From NCBI RefSeq assembly GCF_000421705.1, contig NZ_ATXN01000006.1:62001-126000 (forward strand): DNA of 64,000 nucleotides. Direction: 5' to 3'. Below the pieces are notes generated by a model, which did not search any database, was not told where the DNA came from, and worked only from the letters and a program-made list of their open reading frames with translations. This DNA is from Brevundimonas naejangsanensis DSM 23858 (GTDB taxonomy: Bacteria; Pseudomonadota; Alphaproteobacteria; Caulobacterales; Caulobacteraceae). A program made the translations under genes and the position numbers. Shown piece by piece: positions 38,116 to 46,613 of this stretch (position 1 is the first letter of the stretch; each line of letters begins with the position of its first letter).

Positions 38116-39186
38116 TCAGCTGTTCTCCCTGGCGAGGCGGGCGGCGGCGTCGGTGCTGATGGGGCCCTCGACGCGGACGGCGATGTGCTGGCCCTTGCGG
38201 CCCATCTTGCCTGTCGTCAGCGGGATGGATCCCGCGCGCACCGAGACTTCGGACTCAGGCGTCACGTTCAGCATCAGGGTGTCGCCGACCTTCAGGTCCA
38301 GCACCTTGGACAGGGGCATCTGCTGCTCGTCCAGCACGCAGCGCACCTCGGTTTCGGTGGTCCAGAGTTCGGTGGCCAGGTGGCCTTCCCAAATGTTGTC
38401 GCGGCCGAACTTCTCGCCCATGAACTGCTGCAGCAGCATCTTGCGGATCGGCTCCAGCGTCGAATAGGGCAGCAGCAGTTCGACCCGGCCGCCGCGATCT
38501 TCCATGTCGATGCGCAGCTTGACCAGAATGGCGGCGTTGGCCGGGCGCGCGATGGCGGCGAAGCGGGGGTTCGTCTCCAGCCGGTCCAGATTGAAGTGGA
38601 CGGGGGTCAGCGGCTCGAACGCCTGACGCGCGTCGTTCAGGATGACCTCGACCATGCGCTGCACCAGCACTCGCTCGATGGTGGTGTAGGGCCGCCCCTC
38701 GATCCGCAGGGCCGCCGTGCCGCGACGCCCGCCCAGCAAGACGTCGACGATGGAGTAGATCAGGTTGGAGTCGACCGTCAGCAGGCCGTAGTTGTCCAGT
38801 TCCTCCGCCCGGAACACCGCCAGAATGGCCGGAAGCGGGATGGAGTTCAGATAGTCGCCGAAGCGGATGGAGCTGATGGTGTCGAGGCTGACCTCGACGT
38901 TGTCGGAGGTGAAGTTGCGAAGGCTGGTCGTCATCAGCCGCACCAGGCGGTCGAAGACGATTTCGAGCATCGGCAGGCGCTCATAGGAGACCAGGGCCGA
39001 GTTGATGATGGCGCGGATGCCGCTGCGCTCATCATCGTCGCCGACGCCCATGTCGAAGCCCAGCAGGCTGTCGATCTCATCCTGGTTCAGCACGCGCTCG
39101 GACAGACCCGCGCCCAGATCGGCGCCCAGGTCGGCTTCGCCGCCGAAGGGATCCAGTTCGTTGTCGGGGGCCAGGGTGTCGCTCAT
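38116..39186 (-). CDS. fliM: Flagellar motor switch protein FliM
   Basis: Component of the C-ring that binds phosphorylated CheY and sets rotation direction. The 356 residues begin with an acidic tail and the CheY-binding motif LNQDEIDSLLGF (33-44). The middle domain has RLPMLEIVFDRLVRLMTTSLRNFT, and the C-terminal SpoA domain ends in LSKVLDLKVGDTLMLNVTPESEVSVRAGSIPLTTGKMGRKGQHIAVRV. Start and fliL stop share TAATG. All family parts are present. Confidence 0.96.
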   Translation of the reverse strand: MSDTLAPDNELDPFGGEADLGADLGAGLSERVLNQDEIDSLLGFDMGVGDDDERSGIRAIINSALVSYERLPMLEIVFDRLVRLMTTSLRNFTSDNVEVSLDTISSIRFGDYLNSIPLPAILAVFRAEELDNYGLLTVDSNLIYSIVDVLLGGRRGTAALRIEGRPYTTIERVLVQRMVEVILNDARQAFEPLTPVHFNLDRLETNPRFAAIARPANAAILVKLRIDMEDRGGRVELLLPYSTLEPIRKMLLQQFMGEKFGRDNIWEGHLATELWTTETEVRCVLDEQQMPLSKVLDLKVGDTLMLNVTPESEVSVRAGSIPLTTGKMGRKGQHIAVRVEGPISTDAAARLARENS

Positions 39187-39836
39187 TACTGCACGAGCAT
39201 TTCTTCGATCAGCACGGCGTCGACCTTGCCGGGAGCGGCGATCAGGTTAACCCGGCGCAGGATCTCGGCGCGCAGCTGATACGACCCGGCCGACCCGGCC
39301 AGATCCTCGGGGCGCAGTTCGCGCAGGAAGCCCTGGAACATGTCCTGCATCCGCGGCGCCTCGGCCTGAAGGTGCGAGGCGACCGAGGCGTCCTTCATCT
39401 CCAGCGTCAGCCGCAGCTTCAGATAGGTCGGGCGCCCGTCCACGGACTGAATGTTCACGATCATGTCCGGCAGGGTGTAGAAGGTCACGCCGTCAGGACC
39501 GGCCGCCACCTTGCCTGCCCCGGCGGGCGCCTCGCCCTCCTTGCCGCCGCCGTGACCGCCGCCCTTCTTCTCTTCCTTGGCCGGAGCCGCGTGCCCGCCC
39601 GCCGCCTCGGCGGACTTGGGCTTCATCAGCATGAAGGCGGTCGCGCCGCCCCCGCCCAGCACCACCAGCGCGGCAGGAATGATGATGAACAGCAGCGGGA
39701 TCTTCTTCTTGCCCGAGGCCTCGGCGGCGCCGTCTTCGCCCTCGGCGGCGGACGCGGCCTCGCTTACGGCGGGCAGGTTGGCGTCGTCGCCGACCGGCGC
39801 CTCGCTCTTCTTCTTGCCCAGCTTCAGTTTCAGCAT
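39186..39836 (-). CDS. fliL: Flagellar basal-body protein FliL
   Basis: A 216-residue inner-membrane protein that surrounds the motor stator. The start MLKLKLGKKK at 39836 is preferred; the frame extends upstream into the promoter region. It has a basic/Ala-rich cytoplasmic N-terminus, one membrane span (about 46-68), a Lys/Gly-rich linker (EEKKGGGHGGGKEGEA) and a stomatin-like FliL domain with MIVNIQSVDGRPTYLKLRLTLEM and the C-terminal LRAEILRRVNLIAAPGKVDAVLIEEMLVQ. First gene of the transcript; a CtrA-type box lies 48-63 bases upstream. Confidence 0.93.
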   Translation of the reverse strand: MLKLKLGKKKSEAPVGDDANLPAVSEAASAAEGEDGAAEASGKKKIPLLFIIIPAALVVLGGGGATAFMLMKPKSAEAAGGHAAPAKEEKKGGGHGGGKEGEAPAGAGKVAAGPDGVTFYTLPDMIVNIQSVDGRPTYLKLRLTLEMKDASVASHLQAEAPRMQDMFQGFLRELRPEDLAGSAGSYQLRAEILRRVNLIAAPGKVDAVLIEEMLVQ

Positions 39837-39883
39837 GCCCAAGCCGCCCCGATCCTCACATGCCGGGTGTGGCCCTGTTTTGG

Positions 39884-39899
39884 TTAACGAGGCGTTTAC
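39884..39899. promoter_or_regulatory. Candidate CtrA box upstream of fliL
   Basis: TTAA-CGAGGCG-TTTAC on the plus strand, one mismatch from the CtrA consensus TTAA-N7-TTAAC. CtrA is the master cell-cycle regulator of Caulobacterales and activates early flagellar operons. The distance to the fliL start fits a promoter-proximal activator site. Confidence 0.62.
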
Positions 39900-39972
39900 A
39901 ATCGGCAAATCCTGCCGGGCGCCGCACGGCTCAGAACCGCTCAAACCCCCATTCTACGGGCGTTAACCCTGT

Positions 39973-39987
39973 TGGCACGGTCGTTGC
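39973..39987 (+). promoter_or_regulatory. Sigma-54 promoter of the flgF operon
   Basis: TGGCAC-GGTCG-TTGC, an exact match to the sigma-54 core TGGCAC-N5-TTGC. It lies 28 bases before the flgF GTG, giving a short leader. Hook and rod operons of Caulobacter are known to depend on sigma-54 with FlbD. Confidence 0.88.
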
Positions 39988-40015
39988 GACGGGAAAGGGC
40001 GAAAGGAGCCCGCTC

Positions 40016-40753
40016 GTGGAAAACGCCGCCTATATCGGATTGTCACGCCAGATGACGCTTCGCCGCGAGCTGGACATCGTGGCCAACAACGTCGCCAACG
40101 CCGACACCACCGGCTTCAAGGTCGAGCAGTTGATGGTCGGGACCGAGATCGGCGAGCGCGCCCGCAACGACGCCATCCGCCCCTCAGCCAGCTTCGTCCT
40201 GGACAAGGGCGTCGGCCGCGACTTCGGCCAGGGCGCGCTGAAGCAGACCGGCCGCGACCTGGACTTCGCCATCGAGGGCGAAGGCGCTTTCTTCACGGTG
40301 CAGACTCCGACCGGCCCCGCCTATACCCGCGACGGCTCCTTCGTCACCGATCCCGAGGGACGGCTGACGACCAAACAGGGCCTGTTGGTCATGGCCGACG
40401 GCGCCGAGCTGGACCTGGACCCGCAGCGCGGCCCCGTCAGCGTCGCCCACGACGGCACGGTCAGCCAGCAGGGCCAGCCGATCGGCCGCCTGACCGTGGT
40501 GCGTTTCGACGACCTGTCGGTGCTGCAGAAATCGGGCGACGGCCTTTACCGCAACACGTCCGGCGCCGAGCCGATGGAGGCGACAGACGCCCAGGTGCGT
40601 CAGGGGACGCTCGAAGGGTCGAACGTCAACACCCTGATGGAAATCACCAACCTCATCGAGATCAACCGCGCCTATGAGCGCGTGACCAAGATGATCGAAA
40701 ACACCAACGACCTGTCGCGCCGCTCGATCGAGCGGCTGGGCCGGGTTTCGTAA
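40016..40753 (+). CDS. flgF: Flagellar basal-body rod protein FlgF
   Basis: Proximal rod subunit of the flagellum. The start is GTG 40016, supported by AGGAG eight bases upstream and by the conserved start VENAAYIGLSRQMTLRRELDIVANNVANADTTGFK, the rod/hook signature; the longer open frame runs through the promoter. The 245 residues carry the central FAIEGEGAFFTVQTPTGPAYTRDGSF segment and the C-terminal EGSNVNTLMEITNLIEINRAYERVTKMIE. First gene of flgF-flgG-flgA-flgH behind a sigma-54 promoter. Confidence 0.93.
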   Translation: MENAAYIGLSRQMTLRRELDIVANNVANADTTGFKVEQLMVGTEIGERARNDAIRPSASFVLDKGVGRDFGQGALKQTGRDLDFAIEGEGAFFTVQTPTGPAYTRDGSFVTDPEGRLTTKQGLLVMADGAELDLDPQRGPVSVAHDGTVSQQGQPIGRLTVVRFDDLSVLQKSGDGLYRNTSGAEPMEATDAQVRQGTLEGSNVNTLMEITNLIEINRAYERVTKMIENTNDLSRRSIERLGRVS

Positions 40754-40767
40754 GGGAGAGCTGAGAC

Positions 40768-41556
40768 ATGCGCGCGCTTCGCACCGCCGCCACCGGCATG
40801 GCCGCCCAGCAGCTGAACGTGGAGGTCATCTCCAACAATATCGCCAACATGAACACGGTCGGCTTCAAGCGTCAGCGGGCCGAGTTCCAGGACCTGCTGT
40901 ACCAGAACGTCGAGCGCATGGGGGCCCAGTCCTCGTCGCAGGGAACCGTGGTGCCGACCGGCATCCAGATCGGTTCGGGCGTGAAGGCGGGCAGCGTCTA
41001 CCGCATCACCGAACAGGGCAGCCCCAACCGCACCGGCAACACCTACGACATCGCCATTCAGGGCAAGGGCTATTTCCAGATCACCCTGCCCTCGGGCGAG
41101 CTGGCCTATACCCGCGCGGGGAACTTCACCATCAACGGCGAAGGCCAGCTGGTGACGGACGACGGCTATGCCGTCGAGCCCGCCATCGCCATTCCGCAGG
41201 ATGCGCTGGACGTCACCATCTCCAAGTCGGGCCAGGTCCAGGTGACCACCCAGGGCGAGCCTGAGCCGCAGGTCGTGGGCCAGCTGGAGCTGGCGACCTT
41301 CTTCAACGAAGCGGGTCTGGAAGCCATCGGCGACAACCTGCTGCTGGAGACGGCGGCCTCGGGCCCCGCCACGGTCGGCGTGCCGGGAGAGGTCGGCTAC
41401 GGCAATCTGCTGCAGCACTATACCGAAGCCTCCAACGTCGACGCGGTCAGCGAAATCACCGCCCTGATCGTGGCCCAGCGCGCGTATGAGATGAACTCCA
41501 AGGTCATCACCACCGCCGACGACATGCTGGCCGTCACAGCCCAGGTGAAGAGCTAA
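40768..41556 (+). CDS. flgG: Flagellar distal rod protein FlgG
   Basis: Main subunit of the distal rod. The 262 residues start MRALRTAATGMAAQQLNVEVISNNIANMNTVGFKRQRAEFQDLLYQ, the classic rod signature, followed by the central QGKGYFQITLPSGELAYTRAGNFTING and the C-terminal EASNVDAVSEITALIVAQRAYEMNSKVI. Length matches FlgG (about 260). A GGGAGAG ribosome site precedes it; 14 bases separate it from flgF. Confidence 0.96.
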   Translation: MRALRTAATGMAAQQLNVEVISNNIANMNTVGFKRQRAEFQDLLYQNVERMGAQSSSQGTVVPTGIQIGSGVKAGSVYRITEQGSPNRTGNTYDIAIQGKGYFQITLPSGELAYTRAGNFTINGEGQLVTDDGYAVEPAIAIPQDALDVTISKSGQVQVTTQGEPEPQVVGQLELATFFNEAGLEAIGDNLLLETAASGPATVGVPGEVGYGNLLQHYTEASNVDAVSEITALIVAQRAYEMNSKVITTADDMLAVTAQVKS

Positions 41557-41559
41557 GCC

Positions 41560-42342
41560 ATGAAGCGCGCCCTGATCCTCGTCCCCTTCCTGACAATCGC
41601 CCTCGCCGGCCCTGCGCTGGCCGGGCCGGTCAATCTGCTGCCCGATCCGGTCGACGACGACGGCCGCATCACCCTGGGCGAGTTGTTCGACAACGCGGGC
41701 GAGGCGGCCAGTGTCGTGGTCGGCCGCCGCGTCGGCCCCACCGCCGTGCTGGAAGCCTCTCAGGTACAGATCGCGGCGCGCCGCGCTGGGCTGGAATGGA
41801 ACAACCCCAACGGCCTGCGTCGCATCGTGGTGCGTGAAGGCGGCGCCGCTGCGGCCGAAACCTCTGCCCGTCCCGCCGCCGCCAGCGTGGGCGCGTCCTC
41901 GCGAGCGAGCGCCAGCGTCGAGGTCCTGACCTACGCCCGCAGTCTGGCCGCCGGCGAGGTGGTGCAGCCCGAAGACGTGATCTGGGCCTCGGTCCAGTCG
42001 CACCTGGCCCCGACGGGCGCGCCCCAGGACGCCGAAGTCGTGATCGGGCTTCAGACCAAACGCGCCCTGCGCGCCGGTTCGCCCGTGGCCCAGCGCGACC
42101 TGGCCTCGCCCCAGGTCATCGCGCGCAACGACATGGTCGAAGTGGCCTATCTGAGCGACGGCGTCGAACTGACCGTCACCGGCAAGGCGACGCGCAACGC
42201 CTCGGCGGGCGAGGCCGTGCCGATCCTGAACGTCCAGTCCAACCGCACCATCGACGCCGTGGCCGTCGCGCCCGGCCGGGCCGTCGCCGGTCCCGCCGCC
42301 CAGATGGCTCGCCGCAACCCACAACAGTTCGCCTCCCGTTGA
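41560..42342 (+). CDS. flgA: Flagellar P-ring chaperone FlgA
   Basis: Periplasmic chaperone needed for FlgI P-ring assembly. The 260 residues begin with a signal peptide (cut after ALAG, residue 21-22) and end in a SAF-type domain: VLTYARSLAAGEVVQPEDVIWASVQ, VIGLQTKRALRAGSPVAQRDLASPQVIARND, VELTVTGKATRNASAGEAVPILNVQSNRTIDAVAV. The start is three bases after flgG. flgI, its client, is not in the window. Confidence 0.92.
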   Translation: MKRALILVPFLTIALAGPALAGPVNLLPDPVDDDGRITLGELFDNAGEAASVVVGRRVGPTAVLEASQVQIAARRAGLEWNNPNGLRRIVVREGGAAAAETSARPAAASVGASSRASASVEVLTYARSLAAGEVVQPEDVIWASVQSHLAPTGAPQDAEVVIGLQTKRALRAGSPVAQRDLASPQVIARNDMVEVAYLSDGVELTVTGKATRNASAGEAVPILNVQSNRTIDAVAVAPGRAVAGPAAQMARRNPQQFASR

Positions 42343-42356
42343 GCGAGAGAGACATC

Positions 42357-43079
42357 ATGCGCACCCTGCCCCTCATCGCCCTGTCCGTGTCGGCCCTGTC
42401 GCTGGCCGCCTGCTCCACCGCCATCGAGGCGGTGAAGGGCCCGGAACTGGCGCCCATCGGCTATCCGGCCGCCCTGGTCCCGGTCGAGCAGGCCTATCTG
42501 CCCGAGCCGACCTCGGCCAGCGCCAACAGCCTGTGGCGCACCGGCGCGCGCAGCTTCTTCGGCGACCAGCGGGCCCGCCGCGTCGGCGACATCCTGACCG
42601 TCGCCATCGACATCAACGACCGCGCCCAGACCCAGAACTCGACCCAGCGCAACCGCACCAACAGCGCCTCGGGCGGCGTCACCAACTTCTTCGGGCTGGA
42701 GAACAGCCTGGGCCGCGCCTTCCCCGGCGGCTTCGACGCCGCCAACATGATCGGCACGCAAGGCGCGGCGAACGCCAACGGCTCGGGCAGCGTCAACCGC
42801 TCGGAGCGGGTCAACCTGACGGTGGCCGCCGTCGTCACCGCCGTCATGCCCAACGGCAATCTGGTCATCCAGGGTCGGCAAGAAGTGCGCACCAACCGTG
42901 AAGTGCGCGAACTGACCGTCGCCGGCATCGTCCGGCCCGAGGACATCTCCAGCGCCAACACCATCCGCCACAGCCAGATCGCCGAGGCGCGCATCAGCTA
43001 TGGCGGGCGCGGCGACATCAGCCGGATGCAGGCGACGCCCGCCGCCCAGTCCCTGGTCGAGCGTTTCAGCCCGTTCTGA
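42357..43079 (+). CDS. flgH: Flagellar L-ring lipoprotein FlgH
   Basis: Outer-membrane ring of the basal body. The ATG at 42357 starts a lipoprotein signal with the lipobox LAAC (Cys19), so it is preferred over an in-frame TTG 18 bases upstream. The 240 residues hold the family blocks SLWRTGARSFFGDQRARRVGDILTVAIDINDRAQTQN, the VTAVMPNGNLVIQGRQEVRTNREVRELTVAGIVRPEDI segment and the C-terminal ARISYGGRGDIS. Last gene of the flgF operon; flgI and flgJ do not follow. Confidence 0.95.
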   Translation: MRTLPLIALSVSALSLAACSTAIEAVKGPELAPIGYPAALVPVEQAYLPEPTSASANSLWRTGARSFFGDQRARRVGDILTVAIDINDRAQTQNSTQRNRTNSASGGVTNFFGLENSLGRAFPGGFDAANMIGTQGAANANGSGSVNRSERVNLTVAAVVTAVMPNGNLVIQGRQEVRTNREVRELTVAGIVRPEDISSANTIRHSQIAEARISYGGRGDISRMQATPAAQSLVERFSPF

Positions 43080-43203
43080 CCTGCGTTCACCGAAACGTGT
43101 GATTCCAGCCGCACCGCATCACTGAATCGCGCGCGGCCCAGCGGAGCCGTGAACTCTTAACAAGCGACCCGCGTTTGCTCTGTCGAACGCGAGTGAGCTT
43201 GTC

Positions 43204-43680
43204 ATGCGTAAGAGCCTCTTTCCGATCCTGGCCGCCGTGGGCCTGGCCGCCGTTGCGGCCCATGCGGCGACCCATGCGCCTTCGGCGCCGCGCGGGGGAA
43301 CCGAGCCCGCGGCCGGCTGGCATATGCTGCGCGAGGGCGCGATGGCGAAACTGGCCTATGGCCTGCCGGATTCGGACCAGTTGGCCCTGATGCTGACCTG
43401 TGCGCCGGGCGAGAACTCGGCCGTGGTCTACGGCGACGTTCAGCCGCGAAGCGCAGGCTTGGTCCTGGCCTCGCACGGGCCGGAGCTCATCGATCCCCTG
43501 TCGAACGGAGAGGCCTTTGAAGCGCGCCTGCCGCTGGGCGATGCGGCCCTGACGGGACTGGCGCGCGGCGGGCGTATGACCGTGCAGACCGAGGCCGGCG
43601 ACCGTCAGCTGACCGCCACTCGCGCCGAGCGGCGTCTGGTTCAGGGGTTTCTTAGCTATTGCGCTTCGGGACACGCGTGA
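43204..43680 (+). CDS. Exported hypothetical protein, first of three tandem paralogues
   Basis: A 158-residue protein with a signal peptide (MRKSLFPILAAVGLAAVAAHA, cut near 21). The mature part has GWHMLREG, AYGLPDSDQLALMLTCAPGEN and a last Cys six residues from the end (SYCASGHA). The two mature cysteines, one in the CAPG motif and one near the C-terminus, recur in the next two genes, as do the Trp near the start and a closing hydrophobic segment. No family is recognised. It is probably periplasmic with one disulfide. Confidence 0.65.
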   Translation: MRKSLFPILAAVGLAAVAAHAATHAPSAPRGGTEPAAGWHMLREGAMAKLAYGLPDSDQLALMLTCAPGENSAVVYGDVQPRSAGLVLASHGPELIDPLSNGEAFEARLPLGDAALTGLARGGRMTVQTEAGDRQLTATRAERRLVQGFLSYCASGHA

Positions 43681-43717
43681 TCACAGTCCCCCGGTTTTCC
43701 TCAGCGGGGGCTGAAAC

Positions 43718-44221
43718 ATGACCTCACTGCTCGGCCTGTCCCAGGCCATGCTCTTCGCCCTGGCCGTGCAGACGGCGCCTCAGAGCGGAGTCCAGCCGCC
43801 GGCCGAACGGCCTCAGGCAGCGACGCCCGCACGAACGCCGCGCCCGTCGGAGGGGTGGACCTGGACCCTCTACAGCGGCGACGGCCCTCTGGTCCTGGCC
43901 AATGAGATCCCGGATACGCCGCGTCTGCGGACGACGCTGGAATGCGCGCCGGGCTCAAGCATCGTGCGGCTGGCCTTCCATGACGCGCCGGGAGCCGACG
44001 GTTTCGCGGTCATCCGCTCAGGCGCCGCTTCGGCCGAGGTCGAGGCCCGCGCGCGACGCGGCCGACTGGAGGCGGTGCTGCGCGCCGATCACCCGGTCTT
44101 CGCCGCCTTCCTGGCCTCCGGGCGGCTGACGCTCACGCTGGGCGATCAGGCCGAGACCATAGAGATCGATCGGGCGAATCTGCCCAAGCTGCGCCGCTTC
44201 GCCGAACTGTGCACCGGATAG
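43718..44221 (+). CDS. Exported hypothetical protein, second of three tandem paralogues
   Basis: A 167-residue protein with a short hydrophobic N-terminus (LLGLSQAMLFALAVQT) and a Pro-rich linker, then GWTWTLYSGDGPLVLANEIPDTPRLRTTLECAPGSS and a C-terminal LCTG. The LxCAPG motif and the last Cys match its two neighbours, and the HPVFAAFLASGRLTLTLGDQ segment matches the HPVFQRFYRLGWLAVWNGDQ segment of the third gene. The signal is short, so export is probable rather than sure. Function unknown. Confidence 0.65.
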   Translation: MTSLLGLSQAMLFALAVQTAPQSGVQPPAERPQAATPARTPRPSEGWTWTLYSGDGPLVLANEIPDTPRLRTTLECAPGSSIVRLAFHDAPGADGFAVIRSGAASAEVEARARRGRLEAVLRADHPVFAAFLASGRLTLTLGDQAETIEIDRANLPKLRRFAELCTG

Positions 44222-44229
44222 GGATCAGG

Positions 44230-44730
44230 ATGCGCCTCTCTTTCTGGCTGACCGCCGCAGCTGTCGCCTCCGTGTCCGCCCTCGGCGCCTGCGCGCCCAC
44301 AGTCGCGCCTATGGCGACCAGCGCCGCACCCCTGCCTGTGGCCGGTTACGACTGGTTCCTGAACGAGGATCCGGACGAGCCCCGCCTGTCCTATGGACTG
44401 GCCCAGTCCGACGACGTGCCGCTCAGCCTCATGTGCGCCCCCGGATCGGGCAAGATCGGCCTGTCGCTGGCCGCCGACCGGACGCCGCAGCGCCTCGCCG
44501 TGACGCTGGAATCGGGCGGCGACACCGAGACCTTCCCCGCCCGCGTCGAAGAAGCGGTCATCCACGACGGCGTTCATCTGGTCGCTACGGCGCCCGCATC
44601 CCATCCGGTGTTTCAGCGCTTTTATCGCCTCGGATGGCTGGCCGTATGGAACGGCGACCAGCGGTCGATGATGGCCGCCCAGCCGGGATCGGAAGGACGC
44701 GCCGCCCGCTTTCTGGAGCGGTGCCGCTAA
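44230..44730 (+). CDS. Predicted lipoprotein, third of three tandem paralogues
   Basis: A 166-residue protein whose ATG at 44230 starts a lipoprotein signal with LGAC (Cys20). The mature part has GYDWFLNEDPDEPRLSYGLAQSDDVPLSLMCAPGSG, HPVFQRFYRLGWLAVWNGDQ and ends in ERCR. SDD/SDQ near the CAPG motif and both Cys positions match the first gene. It starts eight bases after the second gene. The three genes are probably one transcript and differ in localisation signal. Function unknown. Confidence 0.68.
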   Translation: MRLSFWLTAAAVASVSALGACAPTVAPMATSAAPLPVAGYDWFLNEDPDEPRLSYGLAQSDDVPLSLMCAPGSGKIGLSLAADRTPQRLAVTLESGGDTETFPARVEEAVIHDGVHLVATAPASHPVFQRFYRLGWLAVWNGDQRSMMAAQPGSEGRAARFLERCR

Positions 44731-44793
44731 AGACTTGACCGCAGCGGCGTCGTCCGCTCCCTTCCCCGCCTGCTCGTGGGAGGGCTTCAAGTC

Positions 44794-46578
44794 ATGCGTC
44801 ATCTTCTTCTCGTCGCCGGTATCGGCCTGTCCGGCCTTGCAGCCGCAACCGCCCTGCCTGCGCAGGCGGCCGTTGTTCAAAGCCAATCCAGCGCCGCCGC
44901 GCTCGACGCCCTGCTGGTCGATTACGAGGCCTACCTGCGTCAGAACGACCCGATCGGCTCGGGCATGGACGGCGACCGCGCCGCCCTGTCGCGCCTGCCC
45001 GACGCCAGCCGCGCGGGCGAACTGGCCCGCCGCGCCCCGCTGAACGCCCTGAAGGCGCGGCTGGACGCCATCGACCCGGCCGCGCTGGACGAAGCACACC
45101 GCCTGAACCACGCCTTCGTCGGCTATCTGATCGGCCGCGAGCTGGAACAGATCGAACTGGATCTGCACCGTCTGGCCTTCGATTCCGAAGGCGGCCCCGG
45201 CCAGCTCATGGCCTATCTGGCCCCCGCTGCGCGCATCGCCACGGCCGCCGACGCCGAGGCCTGGCTGAAGCGCCTGGAAGCAGCGCCCGCCTATTACGAC
45301 GCCGGGATCGCCAACACCCGGCGCGGGCTGGAGACCGGCCTGATCCAGGCTCGTTCGGTCGTCGACAGCGCCCTGGCCCAGGCCGAGCGCGACCTGACGC
45401 CGGGCGAGGCGGGCGACGTCCTGCTGCGCCCGTTCAACGCCCTGCCCGCCTCCATCCCCGCCGCGCAGCAGGACCAGTTCCGCGCCCGCGCCCGCGCCCT
45501 GGTCGAGGGGCCGATCACCGCCCGCCGCACCGCCTGGCGCGACCTGCTGCGCGACGAATATGCGCCCAAGGCTCCTCAGGAGCCGGGTCTGGTCCACCGC
45601 CCCGGCGGCCGAGACATCTACGCCTTCCTGGTACGCAGCAATACGACCACCGACCTGACGCCCGATCAGGTGCACCAGATCGGCGTTGAGGAAGTCGCCC
45701 GCATCCGCGCCCGCATGGAGACTGAGATGCGCGCCGCGGGTTGGACCGGCGACTTCGCCGGTTTCCTGAACTTCCTGCGCACTGACCCGCAATTCTACGC
45801 CCAGTCGCGCGAGGAACTGCTGGAGAAGGCGTCGGAGATCGCCAAACGCTCGGACGACCGCCTGCCGTCCTTGTTCGCGACCCTGCCGCGCCTGCCTTAC
45901 GGCGTGCGTCCGGTTCCGATCGAGATGGAGGAGACCTACACCACCGGCCGCTACAACGCCGGTTCGATGGCGATGGGCGTTGCGGGCGGCTACATCGTCA
46001 ACACCGGCAAGCTGGACCAACGGCCCCTGTATGAACTGCCCGCCCTGACGGTGCACGAGGCCGTGCCGGGCCACCACCTGCAGATCGCGCTGCAGCAGGA
46101 AGCCGCCGACCAGCCCTATTACCGCCGCGACGCCGCGGTCACCGCCTTCAGCGAAGGATGGGGCCTGTATTCCGAGTTCCTGGGCGAGGAAATGGGCATC
46201 TATCGTACGCCCTATGAGCGGTTCGGCCGCCTCAGCTATGAGATGTGGCGCGCCTGCCGGCTGGTGGCCGACACCGGCCTGCACTGGCTGGGCTGGAGCG
46301 AGGAACAGGCCCGCGCCTGCTTCCGCGACAACTCCGCCCTGTCGCCGCACAACATCGAAACCGAACTGCAGCGCTACATCGGCGATCCCGGTCAGGCCAC
46401 GGCCTATAAAATCGGCGAGATCCGCCTGCGCGAGATCCGCAGCCGGGCCGAGCGCGAATTGGGCGACCGCTTCGACGTGCGGACCTTCCACGACGCCCTG
46501 CTGGTCGACGGCGCCCTGCCGCTGGCCCTGCTGGACGTCCGCATGGACCGCTGGATCGCCGAACAGAGGGCGAAGTAA
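44794..46578 (+). CDS. DUF885 family metallopeptidase-like protein, exported
   Basis: A 594-residue exported protein. ATG 44794 has GGGAGGGC eight bases upstream and starts a signal peptide (MRHLLLVAGIGLSGLAAATALPAQA). DUF885 members resemble M2/M3-type zinc peptidases; here the zinc motif is the family form HEAVPGHH at 421-428, with the downstream GWGLYSEFLGEEMG acidic third ligand region and an AYKIGEIRLREIR segment near the C-terminus. Cellular substrates of the family are not established. It stands alone downstream of the three small exported proteins, ends before a hairpin repeat. Confidence 0.9.
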   Translation: MRHLLLVAGIGLSGLAAATALPAQAAVVQSQSSAAALDALLVDYEAYLRQNDPIGSGMDGDRAALSRLPDASRAGELARRAPLNALKARLDAIDPAALDEAHRLNHAFVGYLIGRELEQIELDLHRLAFDSEGGPGQLMAYLAPAARIATAADAEAWLKRLEAAPAYYDAGIANTRRGLETGLIQARSVVDSALAQAERDLTPGEAGDVLLRPFNALPASIPAAQQDQFRARARALVEGPITARRTAWRDLLRDEYAPKAPQEPGLVHRPGGRDIYAFLVRSNTTTDLTPDQVHQIGVEEVARIRARMETEMRAAGWTGDFAGFLNFLRTDPQFYAQSREELLEKASEIAKRSDDRLPSLFATLPRLPYGVRPVPIEMEETYTTGRYNAGSMAMGVAGGYIVNTGKLDQRPLYELPALTVHEAVPGHHLQIALQQEAADQPYYRRDAAVTAFSEGWGLYSEFLGEEMGIYRTPYERFGRLSYEMWRACRLVADTGLHWLGWSEEQARACFRDNSALSPHNIETELQRYIGDPGQATAYKIGEIRLREIRSRAERELGDRFDVRTFHDALLVDGALPLALLDVRMDRWIAEQRAK

Positions 46579-46586
46579 CGCCCGCC

Positions 46587-46613
46587 TCTCCTCCCCATCA
46601 CATGGGGAGGAGA
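46587..46613. repeat. Short palindromic repeat (TCTCCTCCCCAT-CAC-ATGGGGAGGAGA)
   Basis: A perfect 12-base stem between the convergent DUF885 and YjbR genes, of the same type as the arms at 7382-7507. It may end both transcripts. Confidence 0.8.
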
